Assembly: GCA_020853885.1 (NCBI GenBank)
Contig: JADYXZ010000019.1
Coordinates: 558,001-622,000, forward strand
Reading direction: 5' to 3'
DNA from: Bradyrhizobiaceae bacterium
GTDB taxonomy: Bacteria; Pseudomonadota; Alphaproteobacteria; Rhizobiales; Xanthobacteraceae
Length of the DNA stretch: 64,000 nucleotides
Shown: piece after piece, positions 28,212 to 37,930 of the stretch
Numbering within the stretch: the first letter of the stretch is position 1
Layout of the letters: every line of letters begins with the position of its first letter
Position numbers and translations under genes: made by a program
The notes under the pieces: generated by a model
What the model saw: the letters and a program-made list of their open reading frames with translations, nothing else
Told to the model about the DNA's origin: nothing
Database searches by the model: none

Positions 28212-29022
28212 CCTTTCGCGCGCAGGCGTGCTGCTCGCGATTGCGCTCGCGGGCCCCGCACCGCTGCTCGCCCTCGACGCCAAGCAGGCGCCGACGGCGG
28301 CGCCGGCCGCGGCTGTCGTGGCGCCGACGCCCTTCCAGGCGTTCCGCTCCGGCACCGAGCTCTTGCGCGCCGGCGACATGGAGAAGGGCCTGACCGAGTT
28401 GCGCTATGCCGCCGAGCAAGGGCACCCGCTCGCGCAATGGAAGCTCGGCCGCATGTATCAGGAAGGTGATGGCGTGAAGCGCGATCACCTGCAGGCGTTC
28501 AAGTATTTCAGCCGCGTTGCCTCCGATCATGCGGAAGTCGGGCCGTGGACGCAGGAAGCGCGCTTCGTCGCGAACGCCTACGTGTCGCTCGGCAGCTACT
28601 ATCTGACCGGCATTCCCGACACGCAGGTGGAAGCGGATGTTGACCGCGCGCGGCGGCTGTTCTTCTACGCCGCGTCCTATTTCGGCGATGCCGACGCGCA
28701 ATATCAACTGGCGCGCCTGTCGCTCGGCGCCCATGGCGCGCAGAAGGATATTCGCCAGGCCGTGCGCTGGCTTGGGCTGGCCGCGCCGAAGGGACAGTAC
28801 CAGGCCCAGGCGCAGCTCGGCCGCATGATGTTCCGCGGCGAAGGCATCCCGCGCGACCGCGCCCGCGGGCTGATGTGGCTCACGCTTGGCCGCGACGCCG
28901 CAGCCGGCCCCGACGACGGCTGGATCGTGCAGGCATACGAGGAAGCGTTCGCCCGCGCGACCGAAGTCGAGCGCTCGGCCGCCTATACCTATCTTCAGGA
29001 ATGGCTGAAGACGCAGCGCTGA
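28198..29022 (+). CDS. exoR: ExoR-like periplasmic Sel1-repeat protein
   Basis: 274 residues: a signal peptide (MRTSDLSRAGVLLAIALAGP, cut near LLALDA) and then Sel1-type repeats (LRYAAEQGHPLAQWKLGRMY, ADAQYQLARLSLG and AQAQLGRMMFRGEG). The segment DGVKRDHLQAFKYFSRVASD and the layout resemble rhizobial ExoR, a periplasmic protein that restrains the ExoS/ChvI two-component system controlling exopolysaccharide and motility. The start overlaps ilvD by 14 bases. A generic Sel1 protein is the alternative; no exoS/chvI genes are in the window. Confidence 0.75.
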   Translation: MRTSDLSRAGVLLAIALAGPAPLLALDAKQAPTAAPAAAVVAPTPFQAFRSGTELLRAGDMEKGLTELRYAAEQGHPLAQWKLGRMYQEGDGVKRDHLQAFKYFSRVASDHAEVGPWTQEARFVANAYVSLGSYYLTGIPDTQVEADVDRARRLFFYAASYFGDADAQYQLARLSLGAHGAQKDIRQAVRWLGLAAPKGQYQAQAQLGRMMFRGEGIPRDRARGLMWLTLGRDAAAGPDDGWIVQAYEEAFARATEVERSAAYTYLQEWLKTQR

Positions 29023-29070
29023 TCCGCTTTGCTCAATCGGCATGAAGGCAGGTCGCGTCGTTTGCCTCTG

Positions 29071-29144
29071 TCATTGCGAGGCGCGCAGCGCCGAAGCAAT
29101 CCAGTTTATCGGTAGCTGGATTGCTTCGCTGCGCTCGCAATGAC
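29071..29144. repeat. Palindromic repeat, family B copy 1
   Basis: TCATTGCGAGGCGCGCAGCG…CGAAGCAATCCAG is mirrored by CTGGATTGCTTCG…CTCGCAATGA around a 12-base centre, forming one long hairpin. A sister copy lies at 29996-30070, so the two bracket xthA. It sits between the converging exoR-like and xthA genes. Confidence 0.8.
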
Positions 29145-29174
29145 GCCGGGAATGCGAACTTCAATCACAGTGCT

Positions 29175-29957
29175 CTACAAATCCAGATTGATCCAGACCG
29201 GCACGTGATCCGACGGCTTCTCGCCGCCGCGCATCCCGCGATCGATCCCGGCACTCGCAAGCCGGTCTGCCGCCTGCGGCGACAGCAGCAGATGATCGAT
29301 GCGGATGCCGTTGTTCTTCTGGAACGCGGCGCCCTGATGATCCCAGAACGTGTAGAGGCCGGCATCGTCGCTCGTCGCCCGGATTGCGTCGACGAGCCCG
29401 AGATGGGTCAGCGCGTGGAATTGCGCCCGCGTCTGCGGGAGAAAGAGCGCGTCTTCCTTCCATAGCTCGGGATCGTGCACATCCGCCCCGGTCGGGATCG
29501 CGTTGTAGTCGCCTGCAAGCACGAGCGGCTCTTCATAAACGAGACGCTCGCGCGCGTGCTCCTGCAGACGCTCCATCCACGCGAGCTTGTAGTCGTACTT
29601 GTCGCCCGGCGCCGGATTGCCGTTCGGCAGATAGATCGAGGCGACCCGCAGCGCGCCCCCTTCGAGCGAGATCACCGCTTCGATGTAGCGCGCTTGCCCG
29701 TCGTCATCGTTGCCGGGCAGGCCGCGCGTGACTTCGTCGAACGGCCGCTTCGAGAGCAGCGCCACGCCGTTGTAGCTCTTCTGCCCGTGCGTCGCGACGT
29801 TGTAGCCGAGCCCCTCGAACGGCTCGCGCGGGAAAGCGTCGTCCGTGCACTTGATTTCCTGCAGGCAGACGACGTCCGGCTCGCGCTCCTTCAACCACCG
29901 CTGCACCGTCTCGATGCGCGCCTTCACCGAATTCACGTTCCAGGTCGCGATGATCAT
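29175..29957 (-). CDS. xthA: Exodeoxyribonuclease III
   Basis: A 260-residue AP endonuclease/3'-5' exonuclease of the EEP superfamily. It has the N-terminal MIIATWNVNSVKARIETV, the metal Glu in VCLQEIKCTDDAFP, VLAGDYNAIPTGADVHDP, and the C-terminal RIDHLLLSPQA and PSDHVPVWINLDL. All catalytic Asp, Asn and His positions are in place. It acts in base excision repair. Palindromic repeats of one family stand on both sides. Confidence 0.95.
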   Translation of the reverse strand: MIIATWNVNSVKARIETVQRWLKEREPDVVCLQEIKCTDDAFPREPFEGLGYNVATHGQKSYNGVALLSKRPFDEVTRGLPGNDDDGQARYIEAVISLEGGALRVASIYLPNGNPAPGDKYDYKLAWMERLQEHARERLVYEEPLVLAGDYNAIPTGADVHDPELWKEDALFLPQTRAQFHALTHLGLVDAIRATSDDAGLYTFWDHQGAAFQKNNGIRIDHLLLSPQAADRLASAGIDRGMRGGEKPSDHVPVWINLDL

Positions 29958-29995
29958 GGGCGATCTAAGGTCTGTTACGGGCGAACACCACGAGC

Positions 29996-30070
29996 GTCAT
30001 CGCGAGGAGCGTAGCGACGAAGCGATCCAGCCGTGTCGGCCATGGATTGCTTCGCTTCGCTCGCAATGAC
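29996..30070. repeat. Palindromic repeat, family B copy 2
   Basis: GTCATCGCGAGGAGCGTAGC…GAAGCGATCCAG on the left is mirrored by TGGATTGCTTCGCTTCGCTC…GCAATGAC on the right. It is the same element as at 29071-29144, with a different centre. It lies between erpA and xthA, both on the minus strand. Confidence 0.78.
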
Positions 30071-30089
30071 GGCGTTCATGGTCCGCCAT

Positions 30090-30422
30090 TCAGAGCGCGA
30101 AGCTCGTCCCGCACCCGCAGGACGCGGTGGCGTTCGGATTCTCCACCCGGAACGACGCCCCGATCAGCTCGTCCACGAAGTCGATCTGCGACCCGGTGAG
30201 GTACTGGAGGGAAACCGGGTCGATGACCACCCTGGCGCCGTCCTTCTCAATGATGAGGTCGTCCGGCGCGCTGCCGCGCTCGATGTCGAAGCGGTACTGG
30301 AAGCCGGAGCAGCCGCCGCCCTCGACCGCCACCCGCAGGACGGATTCCGCAGCCTCGCCCCGCAGGATATGGGCAATCTGCTGGACGGCACGGTCGGTCA
30401 CGACGACGGTCTGCGCTTCCAT
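30090..30422 (-). CDS. erpA: Iron-sulfur cluster insertion protein ErpA
   Basis: A 110-residue A-type carrier protein. Its three conserved Cys ligands are in VEGGGCSGFQYRF and the C-terminal SCGCGTSFAL. It accepts Fe-S clusters and delivers them to apoproteins. Here it is divergent from dgt by 80 bases, the usual alphaproteobacterial arrangement. IscA is the close alternative, but the sequence and dgt neighbour fit ErpA better. Confidence 0.9.
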   Translation of the reverse strand: MEAQTVVVTDRAVQQIAHILRGEAAESVLRVAVEGGGCSGFQYRFDIERGSAPDDLIIEKDGARVVIDPVSLQYLTGSQIDFVDELIGASFRVENPNATASCGCGTSFAL

Positions 30423-30502
30423 GGTGAGACTCTATGGGCCGTTGAATGGCGGCACAAAGAATAGTTAGGTGGTCCTGCCGGAGTGTCAATTCGGGGGCAT
30501 CC

Positions 30503-31711
30503 ATGGCCATTGCCGCCGCCCGCCCACGTGCGCCGCACGCGGCGGACCCCGCCTTTTCCCGCGGCCGCCTCATCGAGGAGGAGCCGAGCCCGCGGCGGAA
30601 CGATTTCCGGCGCGACTGCGACCGCATCATCCATTCGGCCGCGTTCCGGCGGCTCAAGCACAAAACCCAGGTCTTCATCTCGCACGAGGGCGACCACTTC
30701 CGCACGCGCCTGACCCACACCCTCGAGGTCACCCAGATCGCCCGCGCGCTCGCCCGTTCCCTCGGCCTCGACGAGGACCTCGCCGAGGCGCTGGCGCTGG
30801 CGCACGACCTCGGCCATCCCCCGTTCGGCCACGCCGGCGAGCGGGCGCTCGACGAATGCATGGCCGCCCATGGCGGCTTCGATCACAACGCGCAGGCGCT
30901 GCGGGTCGTGACCGAGCTCGAGCGCCGCTATGCCGAGTTCGACGGCCTGAACCTCACCTGGGAGACGCTCGAAGGGATCGCCAAGCACAACGGCCCCGTC
31001 ATGGACCGGCAGGGCCGCGGACTCGGCCGCTACGCCGGACGAAGCGTCCCCGAGACGTTCATTGCGTATGCGAAGACGCAGGATCTCGAATTGTGGACCC
31101 ATGCCGGCCCCGAGGCGCAGGCCGCCGCAATCGCCGACGACATCGCCTATGACGCGCACGACCTCGACGACGCCTTGCGCGCCGACATGTTTCCCATCGA
31201 CGACCTCTCGGAATTGCCGCTGATCGGCGATCTCATGCGCCAGTTGCACGCGCGCTATCCGAAAGCCGATCGCTCCCGCCTCGTGAACGAGATGACCCGG
31301 CGCCTGATCTCCGCGATGGTGGGCGACGTGGTCGCCGAGAGTGAGCGCCGGATCACGGCGCTCAATCCGTGGACTTCGGCGGACATCCGGGCGGCCGGCG
31401 AGCCGACGATCCGCTTCTCCGCCGCGATGGCCGAGACCGACAAGGCGATCAAGCAGTTCCTCACCCCGCGCATGTACCGCCACGGACGGGTGATGGGGAT
31501 CATGAACGACGCGCAGCGGGTCGTCCGCGAGCTGTTCGAGCACTACGTGCGCCGGCCCGAGGATCTGCCGCCGGAATGGGGCAGGGCGATCGCCGGCGCC
31601 GACGAGGCGATCCGCGCCCGCCGGGTCAGCGACTTCATCGCGGGCATGACCGATAACTACGCGCTGGAAGAGCACGCCCGCTTCTTTGACTTGACCCCCG
31701 ATCTGCGTTAG
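30503..31711 (+). CDS. dgt: dGTP triphosphohydrolase-like protein
   Basis: A 402-residue HD-domain hydrolase of the dNTPase family. The metal-binding His-Asp pair lies in [16 protein letters not shown], with [20 protein letters not shown] and [15 protein letters not shown] before it and [17 protein letters not shown] after it. It removes triphosphate from dNTPs and so limits their pools. The start at 30503 ([11 protein letters not shown]) has a GGGGG site; an ATG at 30446 would overlap the promoter region shared with erpA. argS follows 30 bases later. Confidence 0.92.
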   Translation: MAIAAARPRAPHAADPAFSRGRLIEEEPSPRRNDFRRDCDRIIHSAAFRRLKHKTQVFISHEGDHFRTRLTHTLEVTQIARALARSLGLDEDLAEALALAHDLGHPPFGHAGERALDECMAAHGGFDHNAQALRVVTELERRYAEFDGLNLTWETLEGIAKHNGPVMDRQGRGLGRYAGRSVPETFIAYAKTQDLELWTHAGPEAQAAAIADDIAYDAHDLDDALRADMFPIDDLSELPLIGDLMRQLHARYPKADRSRLVNEMTRRLISAMVGDVVAESERRITALNPWTSADIRAAGEPTIRFSAAMAETDKAIKQFLTPRMYRHGRVMGIMNDAQRVVRELFEHYVRRPEDLPPEWGRAIAGADEAIRARRVSDFIAGMTDNYALEEHARFFDLTPDLR

Positions 31712-31741
31712 GCGGCCCCTGCCTCGGAGCCGACTAACTGC

Positions 31742-33502
31742 ATGAATCCCTTTGCACTCTTTGCCGACCGTGTGCGCGCCGCCGTGACGGCGCTGGCCGC
31801 CGAGAGCGGCGTCGCGGGCGCGCTCGACCTTTCGAAGATCGCGGTCGAGCCGCCGCGGGAGGAAGCGCACGGCGACCTTGCGGTGAACGCCGCGATGGTG
31901 CTCGCCAGGGACTTCAAGGCCAAGCCGCGCGAGCTAGCCGAGCGGCTGGCGAAGAAGCTCGGCGAACTGCCGGACGTGAAGAAGGTGGAGGTCGCGGGGC
32001 CCGGCTTCATCAATATCTCGCTCGACCCCGCGTTCTGGCTGCGCGTGCTGGGCGCGATCATCGACACGGGCGCCGACTTCGGCCGCGCCGCGATCGGCAA
32101 GGGCGAGCGCGTGAACGTGGAATATGTCTCCGCCAATCCGACCGGGCCGATGCACGTGGGCCACGGCCGCGGCGCGGTCTTCGGCGATGCGCTGGCGAAC
32201 CTGCTCGCCTTCGCGGGCTACGACGTGACGCGCGAGTACTACGTGAACGATGCCGGCGCGCAGGTGGACGTGCTCGCACGCTCGGCGTTCCTCCGCTACC
32301 GCGAGGCGCTCGGCGACAAGATCGGCGAGATCCCCGAGGGGCTTTATCCCGGCGACTATCTCATTCCCGTCGGCAAGGCGCTCGCCGAGCAACACGGCCG
32401 CGACCTGCTGCAGAAGCCCGACGAGGTATGGCTGCCGGTCGTGCGCGCCGCCGCCATCGACGCGATGATGGACATGATCCGTGACGATCTCGAAAGCCTC
32501 GCGATTCGCCACGACGTGTTCTTCTCCGAGCGCTCGCTTTCTTCGGGCGCGGTCGACAAGGTTGCGGCGACGATCGAGGACCTGCGCAAAGCCGGACACA
32601 TCTACGAAGGCCGGCTGCCGCCGCCCAAGGGTGCGCCGGTCGAGGATTGGGAGGACCGCGAGCAGACGCTGTTCCGCGCCACCGACTTCGGCGACGACGT
32701 CGACCGTCCGCTGATGAAGTCCGACGGCAGCTACACCTATTTCGCCGCCGACATCGCCTATCACCGCGACAAGATCGAGCGCGGGTTCACGACGCTGATC
32801 GACGTCTGGGGCGCCGACCACGGCGGCTACGTGAAGCGCATGTCCGCGGCGGTGGCCGCCCTCGGCGGCGGCAAGGTCACGCTCGACGTGAAGCTCTGCC
32901 AGCTCGTGCGGCTCCTGCGCGCCGGCGAGCCCGTGAAGATGTCGAAACGGGCAGGGGACTTCGTCACCCTGCGGGAAGTTGTGGATGAAGTGGGGAAAGA
33001 TCCTGTCCGCTTCATGATGTTGTTCCGCAAGAACGACGCCACCCTCGACTTCGACCTCGCCAAGGTGATCGAGCAGTCCCGCGAGAACCCGGTTTTCTAC
33101 GTCCAGTACGCGCATGCCCGGGCGAAGTCGGTCCTCCGCAACATGGCGGAAGCCCTTCCGGGGCTGGATTTGAGCCCGTCCGGCCTGCGGTCGGCCCCGG
33201 TCGAGCGGCTCACCGACGAAGGCGAGCTACGCATGGTCAAGCGGCTTGCCCAATGGCCCCGCCTCGTCGAGCAGGCAGCGGCCGCCCACGAGCCTCACCG
33301 GATCGCCTTCTTCCTGCACGAGCTGGCGAGCGAGTTCCACACACACTGGAACCGGGGTAACGACTTGCCATATTTACGCTTTATTATGCCGGATGATTCA
33401 ATTTTAACATTGGCTCGCGCCGCCCTAGTCCATGGGGTCGCGGCGGTGCTAGCCTCCGGCCTTGCAATCCTCGGAGTGCGGGCGCCCGAGGAGATGCGGT
33501 GA
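31742..33502 (+). CDS. argS: Arginyl-tRNA synthetase
   Basis: A 586-residue class Ia synthetase. The N-terminal Add-1 domain occupies about residues 1-100, the HIGH motif is [15 protein letters not shown], and [12 protein letters not shown] is the KMSKS-like loop. The C-terminal anticodon-binding DALR domain ends with [11 protein letters not shown]. An AT-rich patch at about 33366-33415 encodes [17 protein letters not shown] using TTA and ATT codons that are rare elsewhere here; the reading frame is intact. It lies in the conserved dgt-argS-SPOR-nagZ order. Confidence 0.96.
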   Translation: MNPFALFADRVRAAVTALAAESGVAGALDLSKIAVEPPREEAHGDLAVNAAMVLARDFKAKPRELAERLAKKLGELPDVKKVEVAGPGFINISLDPAFWLRVLGAIIDTGADFGRAAIGKGERVNVEYVSANPTGPMHVGHGRGAVFGDALANLLAFAGYDVTREYYVNDAGAQVDVLARSAFLRYREALGDKIGEIPEGLYPGDYLIPVGKALAEQHGRDLLQKPDEVWLPVVRAAAIDAMMDMIRDDLESLAIRHDVFFSERSLSSGAVDKVAATIEDLRKAGHIYEGRLPPPKGAPVEDWEDREQTLFRATDFGDDVDRPLMKSDGSYTYFAADIAYHRDKIERGFTTLIDVWGADHGGYVKRMSAAVAALGGGKVTLDVKLCQLVRLLRAGEPVKMSKRAGDFVTLREVVDEVGKDPVRFMMLFRKNDATLDFDLAKVIEQSRENPVFYVQYAHARAKSVLRNMAEALPGLDLSPSGLRSAPVERLTDEGELRMVKRLAQWPRLVEQAAAAHEPHRIAFFLHELASEFHTHWNRGNDLPYLRFIMPDDSILTLARAALVHGVAAVLASGLAILGVRAPEEMR

Positions 33503-33554
33503 CGCCGATAGTTTTGTCGATGGTGCGGCGCGCATCGGGGATCTGTCCAAATTC

Positions 33555-35225
33555 ATGACTGACGATCAAAGGTTTAGGGCTCCGCGGGTTCACGGATCAG
33601 CGCAACCGCATTCCCAGGCGGGGGCTGCGCGCATCCGCCGCACCGAAGACCCGCTGGCCGAGCTCGCCCGCCTCATTGGGCAGGAAGACCCCTTCGCCGA
33701 TTTCGTCGCCCATCGCCCGGCCGATGCCCGGGCGCCTGGCGCGAGCGCTAACGTAGCGCCGCGCCGCGCCCGCCCGCAGGATGCACGCGGCTTGGATACC
33801 CGGCCTGCGGAGCGCCGCCGTCCGGCAGCCCCCGGCCTGCCGGCACCCGATTCTTTCGACGAGCAGGCTGACCCCGCCTCTGCCGAGGTCTCGCGCGGCA
33901 ACGGCCGCACGGCCTATGCCTATGGCCGCAATCGTTCAGCGCCCGCGCCGTTTCGCAGCCTCCGCGACGATCGCATTGAGCCGTCGGAAGGCGAGACCGC
34001 ACGCCGCGCGCCGCTTCCCGACGGTGTGGATACCGAATCCGCCAAGGATTTCGAGCTTCCCGCCGACGCGCGTTCGCCCCGCCGCACGCCCGCGTCGCAG
34101 CGCCATGACGACGGCTACACCTACGCCGGCTCCGAGTACGACCCGGACTATGACGACGAGGCGTATCTGCCTGCGCATGGCGATGAGTTCTACGAAGAAG
34201 CGCCGCGCCGCCGCCTGAAGGGTTGGCTGCTGGCCGGCGTTGCGGCCGCAGCGGTCATCGTCATCGGTGTAAGCGGCCTGTTCGCGTATCGCGCGATTTT
34301 CAACGTCGACGGCACGGGCAAGCCGCCCGTCACCATCCGTCCCGAAGCCGGCCCGACCAAAGTGGCGCCGGGCTCCGAAACCAAGGCCGCCGACGGTGGA
34401 AACAAGCAGATTTATGATCGCGTGGGCGGCGAGCCTGCCGGAGGCGGCGAACGCATCGTGTCGCGCGAAGAGCGCCCGGTGACGCCCGATCGCATTCCGC
34501 AGGGCACGCCGAGCCCGTCGCCCGCCGGCGTCGTCACCGCCATACCGCAATTCAACGCCGCGCCCACCCAGGCGGCGCCGACGCAAGCGGCACCCATGTC
34601 GCCCCCGCCGCCGGTGTCCACCGAGCCGCGCCGCGTCCGCACGGTCACCGTGCGCTCCGACGGCACGATCGTGCAGGACGCCGGCCGTGTGCCAGCCGCC
34701 GCTGCACCGGCGAGCGTGGCGCGCACGGGACCGGCACCCGCATCGAACGGGCCGATGGCGCTGCAGGGCGGCGCACAGCCCGCCGGCGGTCAATCGCCCG
34801 CACTGCCGCCGTCGCGCCCCGGCACGTCGGGAGCGGCGAGCGACAATCCCTGGGCCAATCTTTCTTCGCAGGGCCAATACGCAACGCCGGGAACGCCGGC
34901 GCAGACGCAGGCCGCCTTGCCTCCGCAGCAACCCGCGCCCGCGCCCGCCATCGCCGTGAGCGCGCCACCGCCCGCCGGCAGCTATGTCGTGCAGGTTGCC
35001 GCGCAGAAGACGGAGGCCGACGCGCAAGCGACGTGGCAGTCGCTGCAGCAACGCTTCCCGACGATCCTGTCGGGCCAGCAGGCGCAGATCCGCCGCGTCG
35101 ATCTCGGCGAACGCGGCATTTTCTATCGCGCGCAGGTCGGCCCGTTCTCGTCCCGCGCGCAGGCGAGCGAAGTCTGCCAGAGCCTGAAGGCGGCCGGCGG
35201 CGAGTGCGTGATCCAGCGCAATTGA
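33555..35225 (+). CDS. SPOR-domain cell-envelope protein (FtsN-like)
   Basis: A 556-residue bitopic membrane protein. Residues about 1-215 are a disordered cytoplasmic part, a single membrane helix (GWLLAGVAAAAVIVIGVSG) follows near residue 230, then a long Pro/Ala-rich periplasmic linker. The C-terminal SPOR domain (SYVVQVAAQKTEADAQATW to GGECVIQRN) binds denuded septal peptidoglycan. The start at 33555 (MTDDQRFRAPRVHGS) is preferred over one inside argS. Its place between argS and nagZ is typical of alphaproteobacteria. Confidence 0.88.
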   Translation: MTDDQRFRAPRVHGSAQPHSQAGAARIRRTEDPLAELARLIGQEDPFADFVAHRPADARAPGASANVAPRRARPQDARGLDTRPAERRRPAAPGLPAPDSFDEQADPASAEVSRGNGRTAYAYGRNRSAPAPFRSLRDDRIEPSEGETARRAPLPDGVDTESAKDFELPADARSPRRTPASQRHDDGYTYAGSEYDPDYDDEAYLPAHGDEFYEEAPRRRLKGWLLAGVAAAAVIVIGVSGLFAYRAIFNVDGTGKPPVTIRPEAGPTKVAPGSETKAADGGNKQIYDRVGGEPAGGGERIVSREERPVTPDRIPQGTPSPSPAGVVTAIPQFNAAPTQAAPTQAAPMSPPPPVSTEPRRVRTVTVRSDGTIVQDAGRVPAAAAPASVARTGPAPASNGPMALQGGAQPAGGQSPALPPSRPGTSGAASDNPWANLSSQGQYATPGTPAQTQAALPPQQPAPAPAIAVSAPPPAGSYVVQVAAQKTEADAQATWQSLQQRFPTILSGQQAQIRRVDLGERGIFYRAQVGPFSSRAQASEVCQSLKAAGGECVIQRN

Positions 35226-35299
35226 TCTGATTTCGGTTATCGACGGATAACTGTCGGCGCGGCCTTGACGCTTCCGGCAGTCGCACTTACGCGCGTGCG

Positions 35300-36325
35300 A
35301 TGAATTCGGCCACCTCCGCCCGTGCCTGCATTCTCGGCTGCATCGGCCCGCGCCTCGATTCCGAGGAGCGCGAGCTGTTCGAGCGCGCGCAGCCGTTCGG
35401 GCTCATCCTGTTCGCACGCAACATCGAGACACCCGAGCAGGTGCGCGCGCTCGTGCGCGAGTTTCGCGCCATCGTCGGCCGGCCGGATGCGCCGGTCCTG
35501 ATCGATCAGGAAGGCGGCCGCGTGCAACGATTGAAGCCGCCGCACTGGCCAGACTTCCCGCCGGCGCAGACGTTCGGCTCGATCTATGCGCGCGATCGCA
35601 CGGAGGGAATTGCCGCCGCGCGCCTCGGCGCGCGTCTCATCGCAGCCGAGCTAGCAGCGCTCGGGATCAACGTCGATTGCCTGCCGGTCGCCGACCTGCT
35701 GCATCCGGACGCCCACGGTATCATCGGCGATCGCGCCTATGGCAGCGATCCGGCCTCCGTCGCGGAACTCGCCCGCGCCGCCGCCGAGGGGCTGCTTGCG
35801 GGCGGTGTGCTCCCGGTGGTGAAGCACATCCCCGGCCACGGACGCGCACGCGCCGACAGCCATGAGGAACTTCCCATCGTTGCAACGCCGCTCGCGGAAC
35901 TCGACCGCACCGACTTCGAGCCCTTCCGCCGCCTCGCGGATTTGCCGATCGCGATGACGGCCCATGTCGTGTACGCCGACATCGACCCCGGCCGGCCAGC
36001 GACCACGTCGTCCAAAGTGATCCGCGAAGTAATCCGCGAGCGGCTGGGCTTCCGCGGGCTCCTCATCAGCGACGACCTCTCCATGAAGGCGCTGCAGGGA
36101 ACTTTGGGCGCCCGGGCCGAGGCGGCACTTTCGGCCGACTGCGACATTGCCCTTCATTGCAATGGCAGCCTCGACGAGGCACGGGAGGTCGCGGCCGCCG
36201 CCCCGCGGCTCGCGGGCGAAGGGACGGAGCGGGCGAAAGCCGCCCTGGAACGCCTGAAACGGCCCGTGGAAGCCCTCAATGTAGCCGAGGCGCGGGACCG
36301 CTTTTCCGCTATGATTACCGCCTGA
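35300..36325 (+). CDS. nagZ: Beta-N-acetylhexosaminidase NagZ
   Basis: A 341-residue cytoplasmic GH3 glycosidase for peptidoglycan recycling. The signature loop KHIPGHGRARADSHEELP carries the catalytic His/Asp dyad, and the nucleophile Asp is in LLISDDLSMKA. DQEGGRVQRLKPPHWP is also diagnostic. The stop TGA shares its A with the scpA ATG, so translation is coupled. Confidence 0.94.
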   Translation: MNSATSARACILGCIGPRLDSEERELFERAQPFGLILFARNIETPEQVRALVREFRAIVGRPDAPVLIDQEGGRVQRLKPPHWPDFPPAQTFGSIYARDRTEGIAAARLGARLIAAELAALGINVDCLPVADLLHPDAHGIIGDRAYGSDPASVAELARAAAEGLLAGGVLPVVKHIPGHGRARADSHEELPIVATPLAELDRTDFEPFRRLADLPIAMTAHVVYADIDPGRPATTSSKVIREVIRERLGFRGLLISDDLSMKALQGTLGARAEAALSADCDIALHCNGSLDEAREVAAAAPRLAGEGTERAKAALERLKRPVEALNVAEARDRFSAMITA

Positions 36326-37146
36326 TGAACGAATCAATGGCTGAAACCAACGACTTCGAGCTGCCGGAAGGCGAGCGCCTGGCCGAAGGGCCGGCGCTCG
36401 TCGTGGACGTCGGCGGTTTCGAGGGCCCCCTCGATCTCCTGCTCGCGCTCGCGCGCTCGCAGCAGGTGGACCTCTCGAAGATCTCCATCCTGGCGCTCGC
36501 CGACCAGTACCTCGCCTTCATCGAGCAGGCGCGCGACCTGAAAATCGAGATCGCCGCCGACTATCTCGTGATGGCGGCGTGGCTCGCCTATTTGAAGTCG
36601 CGGCTGCTGCTACCCGAGCCGCCCGCCGACGAGGAGCCGTCGGCCGCCGATCTCGCCGCCGATCTCGCGCAGCGCCTGCAACACCTGGAAGCGATCCGTC
36701 AGGCCGGCGCGCGGCTGATGACTCGCCACCGGCTCACGCACGATTTCTTCGCCCGCGGCATGCCGGAAGCGGTGCGCGAAGGGCCGCCGAGCGGCTACAC
36801 GGCGACGCTCTACGATCTCTTGCACGCCTATTCGTTCCAGCGCCAGCGTGCGGCGCTGTCGAGCGTGACTTTGCCAAAGCGCAACGTGTGGACGCTCGCC
36901 GAGGCGCGCGAAACGCTGCAGCGCCTGATCGGCCGCGCGGGCGACTGGAGCCGGCTCGACATGTTCCTGATCCAGTACGTCGTCGAACCCTCAATGCGCG
37001 CCACCGTCTTTGCGTCGAGTTTCAGTGCGACGCTCGAGCTCGTGCGCGAAGGCCACGTCGAAATCCAGCAGGAGGCGGCGTTCGCTCCGATCTGGCTGCG
37101 CCGCCGCGAACAGCAATCCATGCCAAACGGGGAGAGTAACTCGTGA
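36325..37146 (+). CDS. scpA: Segregation and condensation protein A (kleisin)
   Basis: A 273-residue kleisin of the SMC-ScpAB condensin. VDVGGFEGPLDLLLALARSQ starts the N-terminal SMC-binding domain, AADYLVMAAWLAYLKSRLLL follows, and the C-terminal winged-helix region includes FSATLELVREGHVEIQQEAA. The start at 36325 (MNESMAETNDF) overlaps the nagZ stop by one base; a longer in-frame start at 36157 would run inside nagZ. The scpB GTG overlaps its stop. Confidence 0.94.
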   Translation: MNESMAETNDFELPEGERLAEGPALVVDVGGFEGPLDLLLALARSQQVDLSKISILALADQYLAFIEQARDLKIEIAADYLVMAAWLAYLKSRLLLPEPPADEEPSAADLAADLAQRLQHLEAIRQAGARLMTRHRLTHDFFARGMPEAVREGPPSGYTATLYDLLHAYSFQRQRAALSSVTLPKRNVWTLAEARETLQRLIGRAGDWSRLDMFLIQYVVEPSMRATVFASSFSATLELVREGHVEIQQEAAFAPIWLRRREQQSMPNGESNS

Positions 37147-37928
37147 ATGCCGCTCCGGCTCATAAACTGAAGCTTGCGCACCCGCTGCCGGAAGACGAAG
37201 CGCCCGTTGCGGAGAGCAGTGAGATAACCGCGCCGAAGCCCGACAATAGCGAGGCGCTGCGCATGCTCGAGGCGCTGCTGTTTGCTACCGCCGAGCCCCT
37301 CGACGAGAAGGCGATTGCCGCGCGCCTGCCGGAAGGCACGGACGTGCGCGCCGTGCTGAACGAGCTGAAGGAGCAATACGCGACGCGCGGCGTGAACGTG
37401 GTCAAGGTCGCGGGCAAATGGGCGATCCGCACCGCCACCGATCTCGGCCACCTGATGACCAAGGAAGCGGCCGAGCCGAAGAAGCTCTCGCGCGCAGCAA
37501 TCGAGACGCTCGCGATCATCGCCTATCACCAGCCGGTGACGCGCGCCGAGATCGAGGCGATCCGCGGTGTCACGATCTCCAAGGGCACGCTCGACGTGCT
37601 GATGGAGACCGGCTGGGCGCGCCTGCGCGGACGCCGCCGCGCGCCGGGCCGGCCGGTGACCTACGGAACGACCGAGGAATTCCTCTATCACTTCGGGCTG
37701 GAATCGATTGACGACCTGCCGGGCCTGGAGGAATTGAAAGGTGCGGGCTTCCTCGAAGGGCGCCTGCCCTCGGGCTTCAGCGTGCCGATGCCGAGTGATG
37801 ACCCGGCATTGCGCGAGGATGAAGATCCGCTCGAGGAAGGTGACCTCGACCTCGCGCTCGCGCCTGCGGTCGAGCCGGAAGAAGACGCCGCGGATTCCGG
37901 GCAGGAGCCGCCGCGCGAAGAGGAGTAG
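37143..37928 (+). CDS. scpB: Segregation and condensation protein B
   Basis: 261 residues with the tandem winged-helix domains of ScpB: RMLEALLFATAEPLDEKAIA, then SRAAIETLAIIAYHQPVTRA, EIEAIRGVTISKGTLDVLME and RPVTYGTTEEFLYHFGLES. An acidic tail of about 45 residues follows. It starts with GTG in a GTGA overlap with scpA and binds ScpA in the condensin complex. Confidence 0.94.
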   Translation: MNAAPAHKLKLAHPLPEDEAPVAESSEITAPKPDNSEALRMLEALLFATAEPLDEKAIAARLPEGTDVRAVLNELKEQYATRGVNVVKVAGKWAIRTATDLGHLMTKEAAEPKKLSRAAIETLAIIAYHQPVTRAEIEAIRGVTISKGTLDVLMETGWARLRGRRRAPGRPVTYGTTEEFLYHFGLESIDDLPGLEELKGAGFLEGRLPSGFSVPMPSDDPALREDEDPLEEGDLDLALAPAVEPEEDAADSGQEPPREEE

Positions 37929-37930
37929 TT

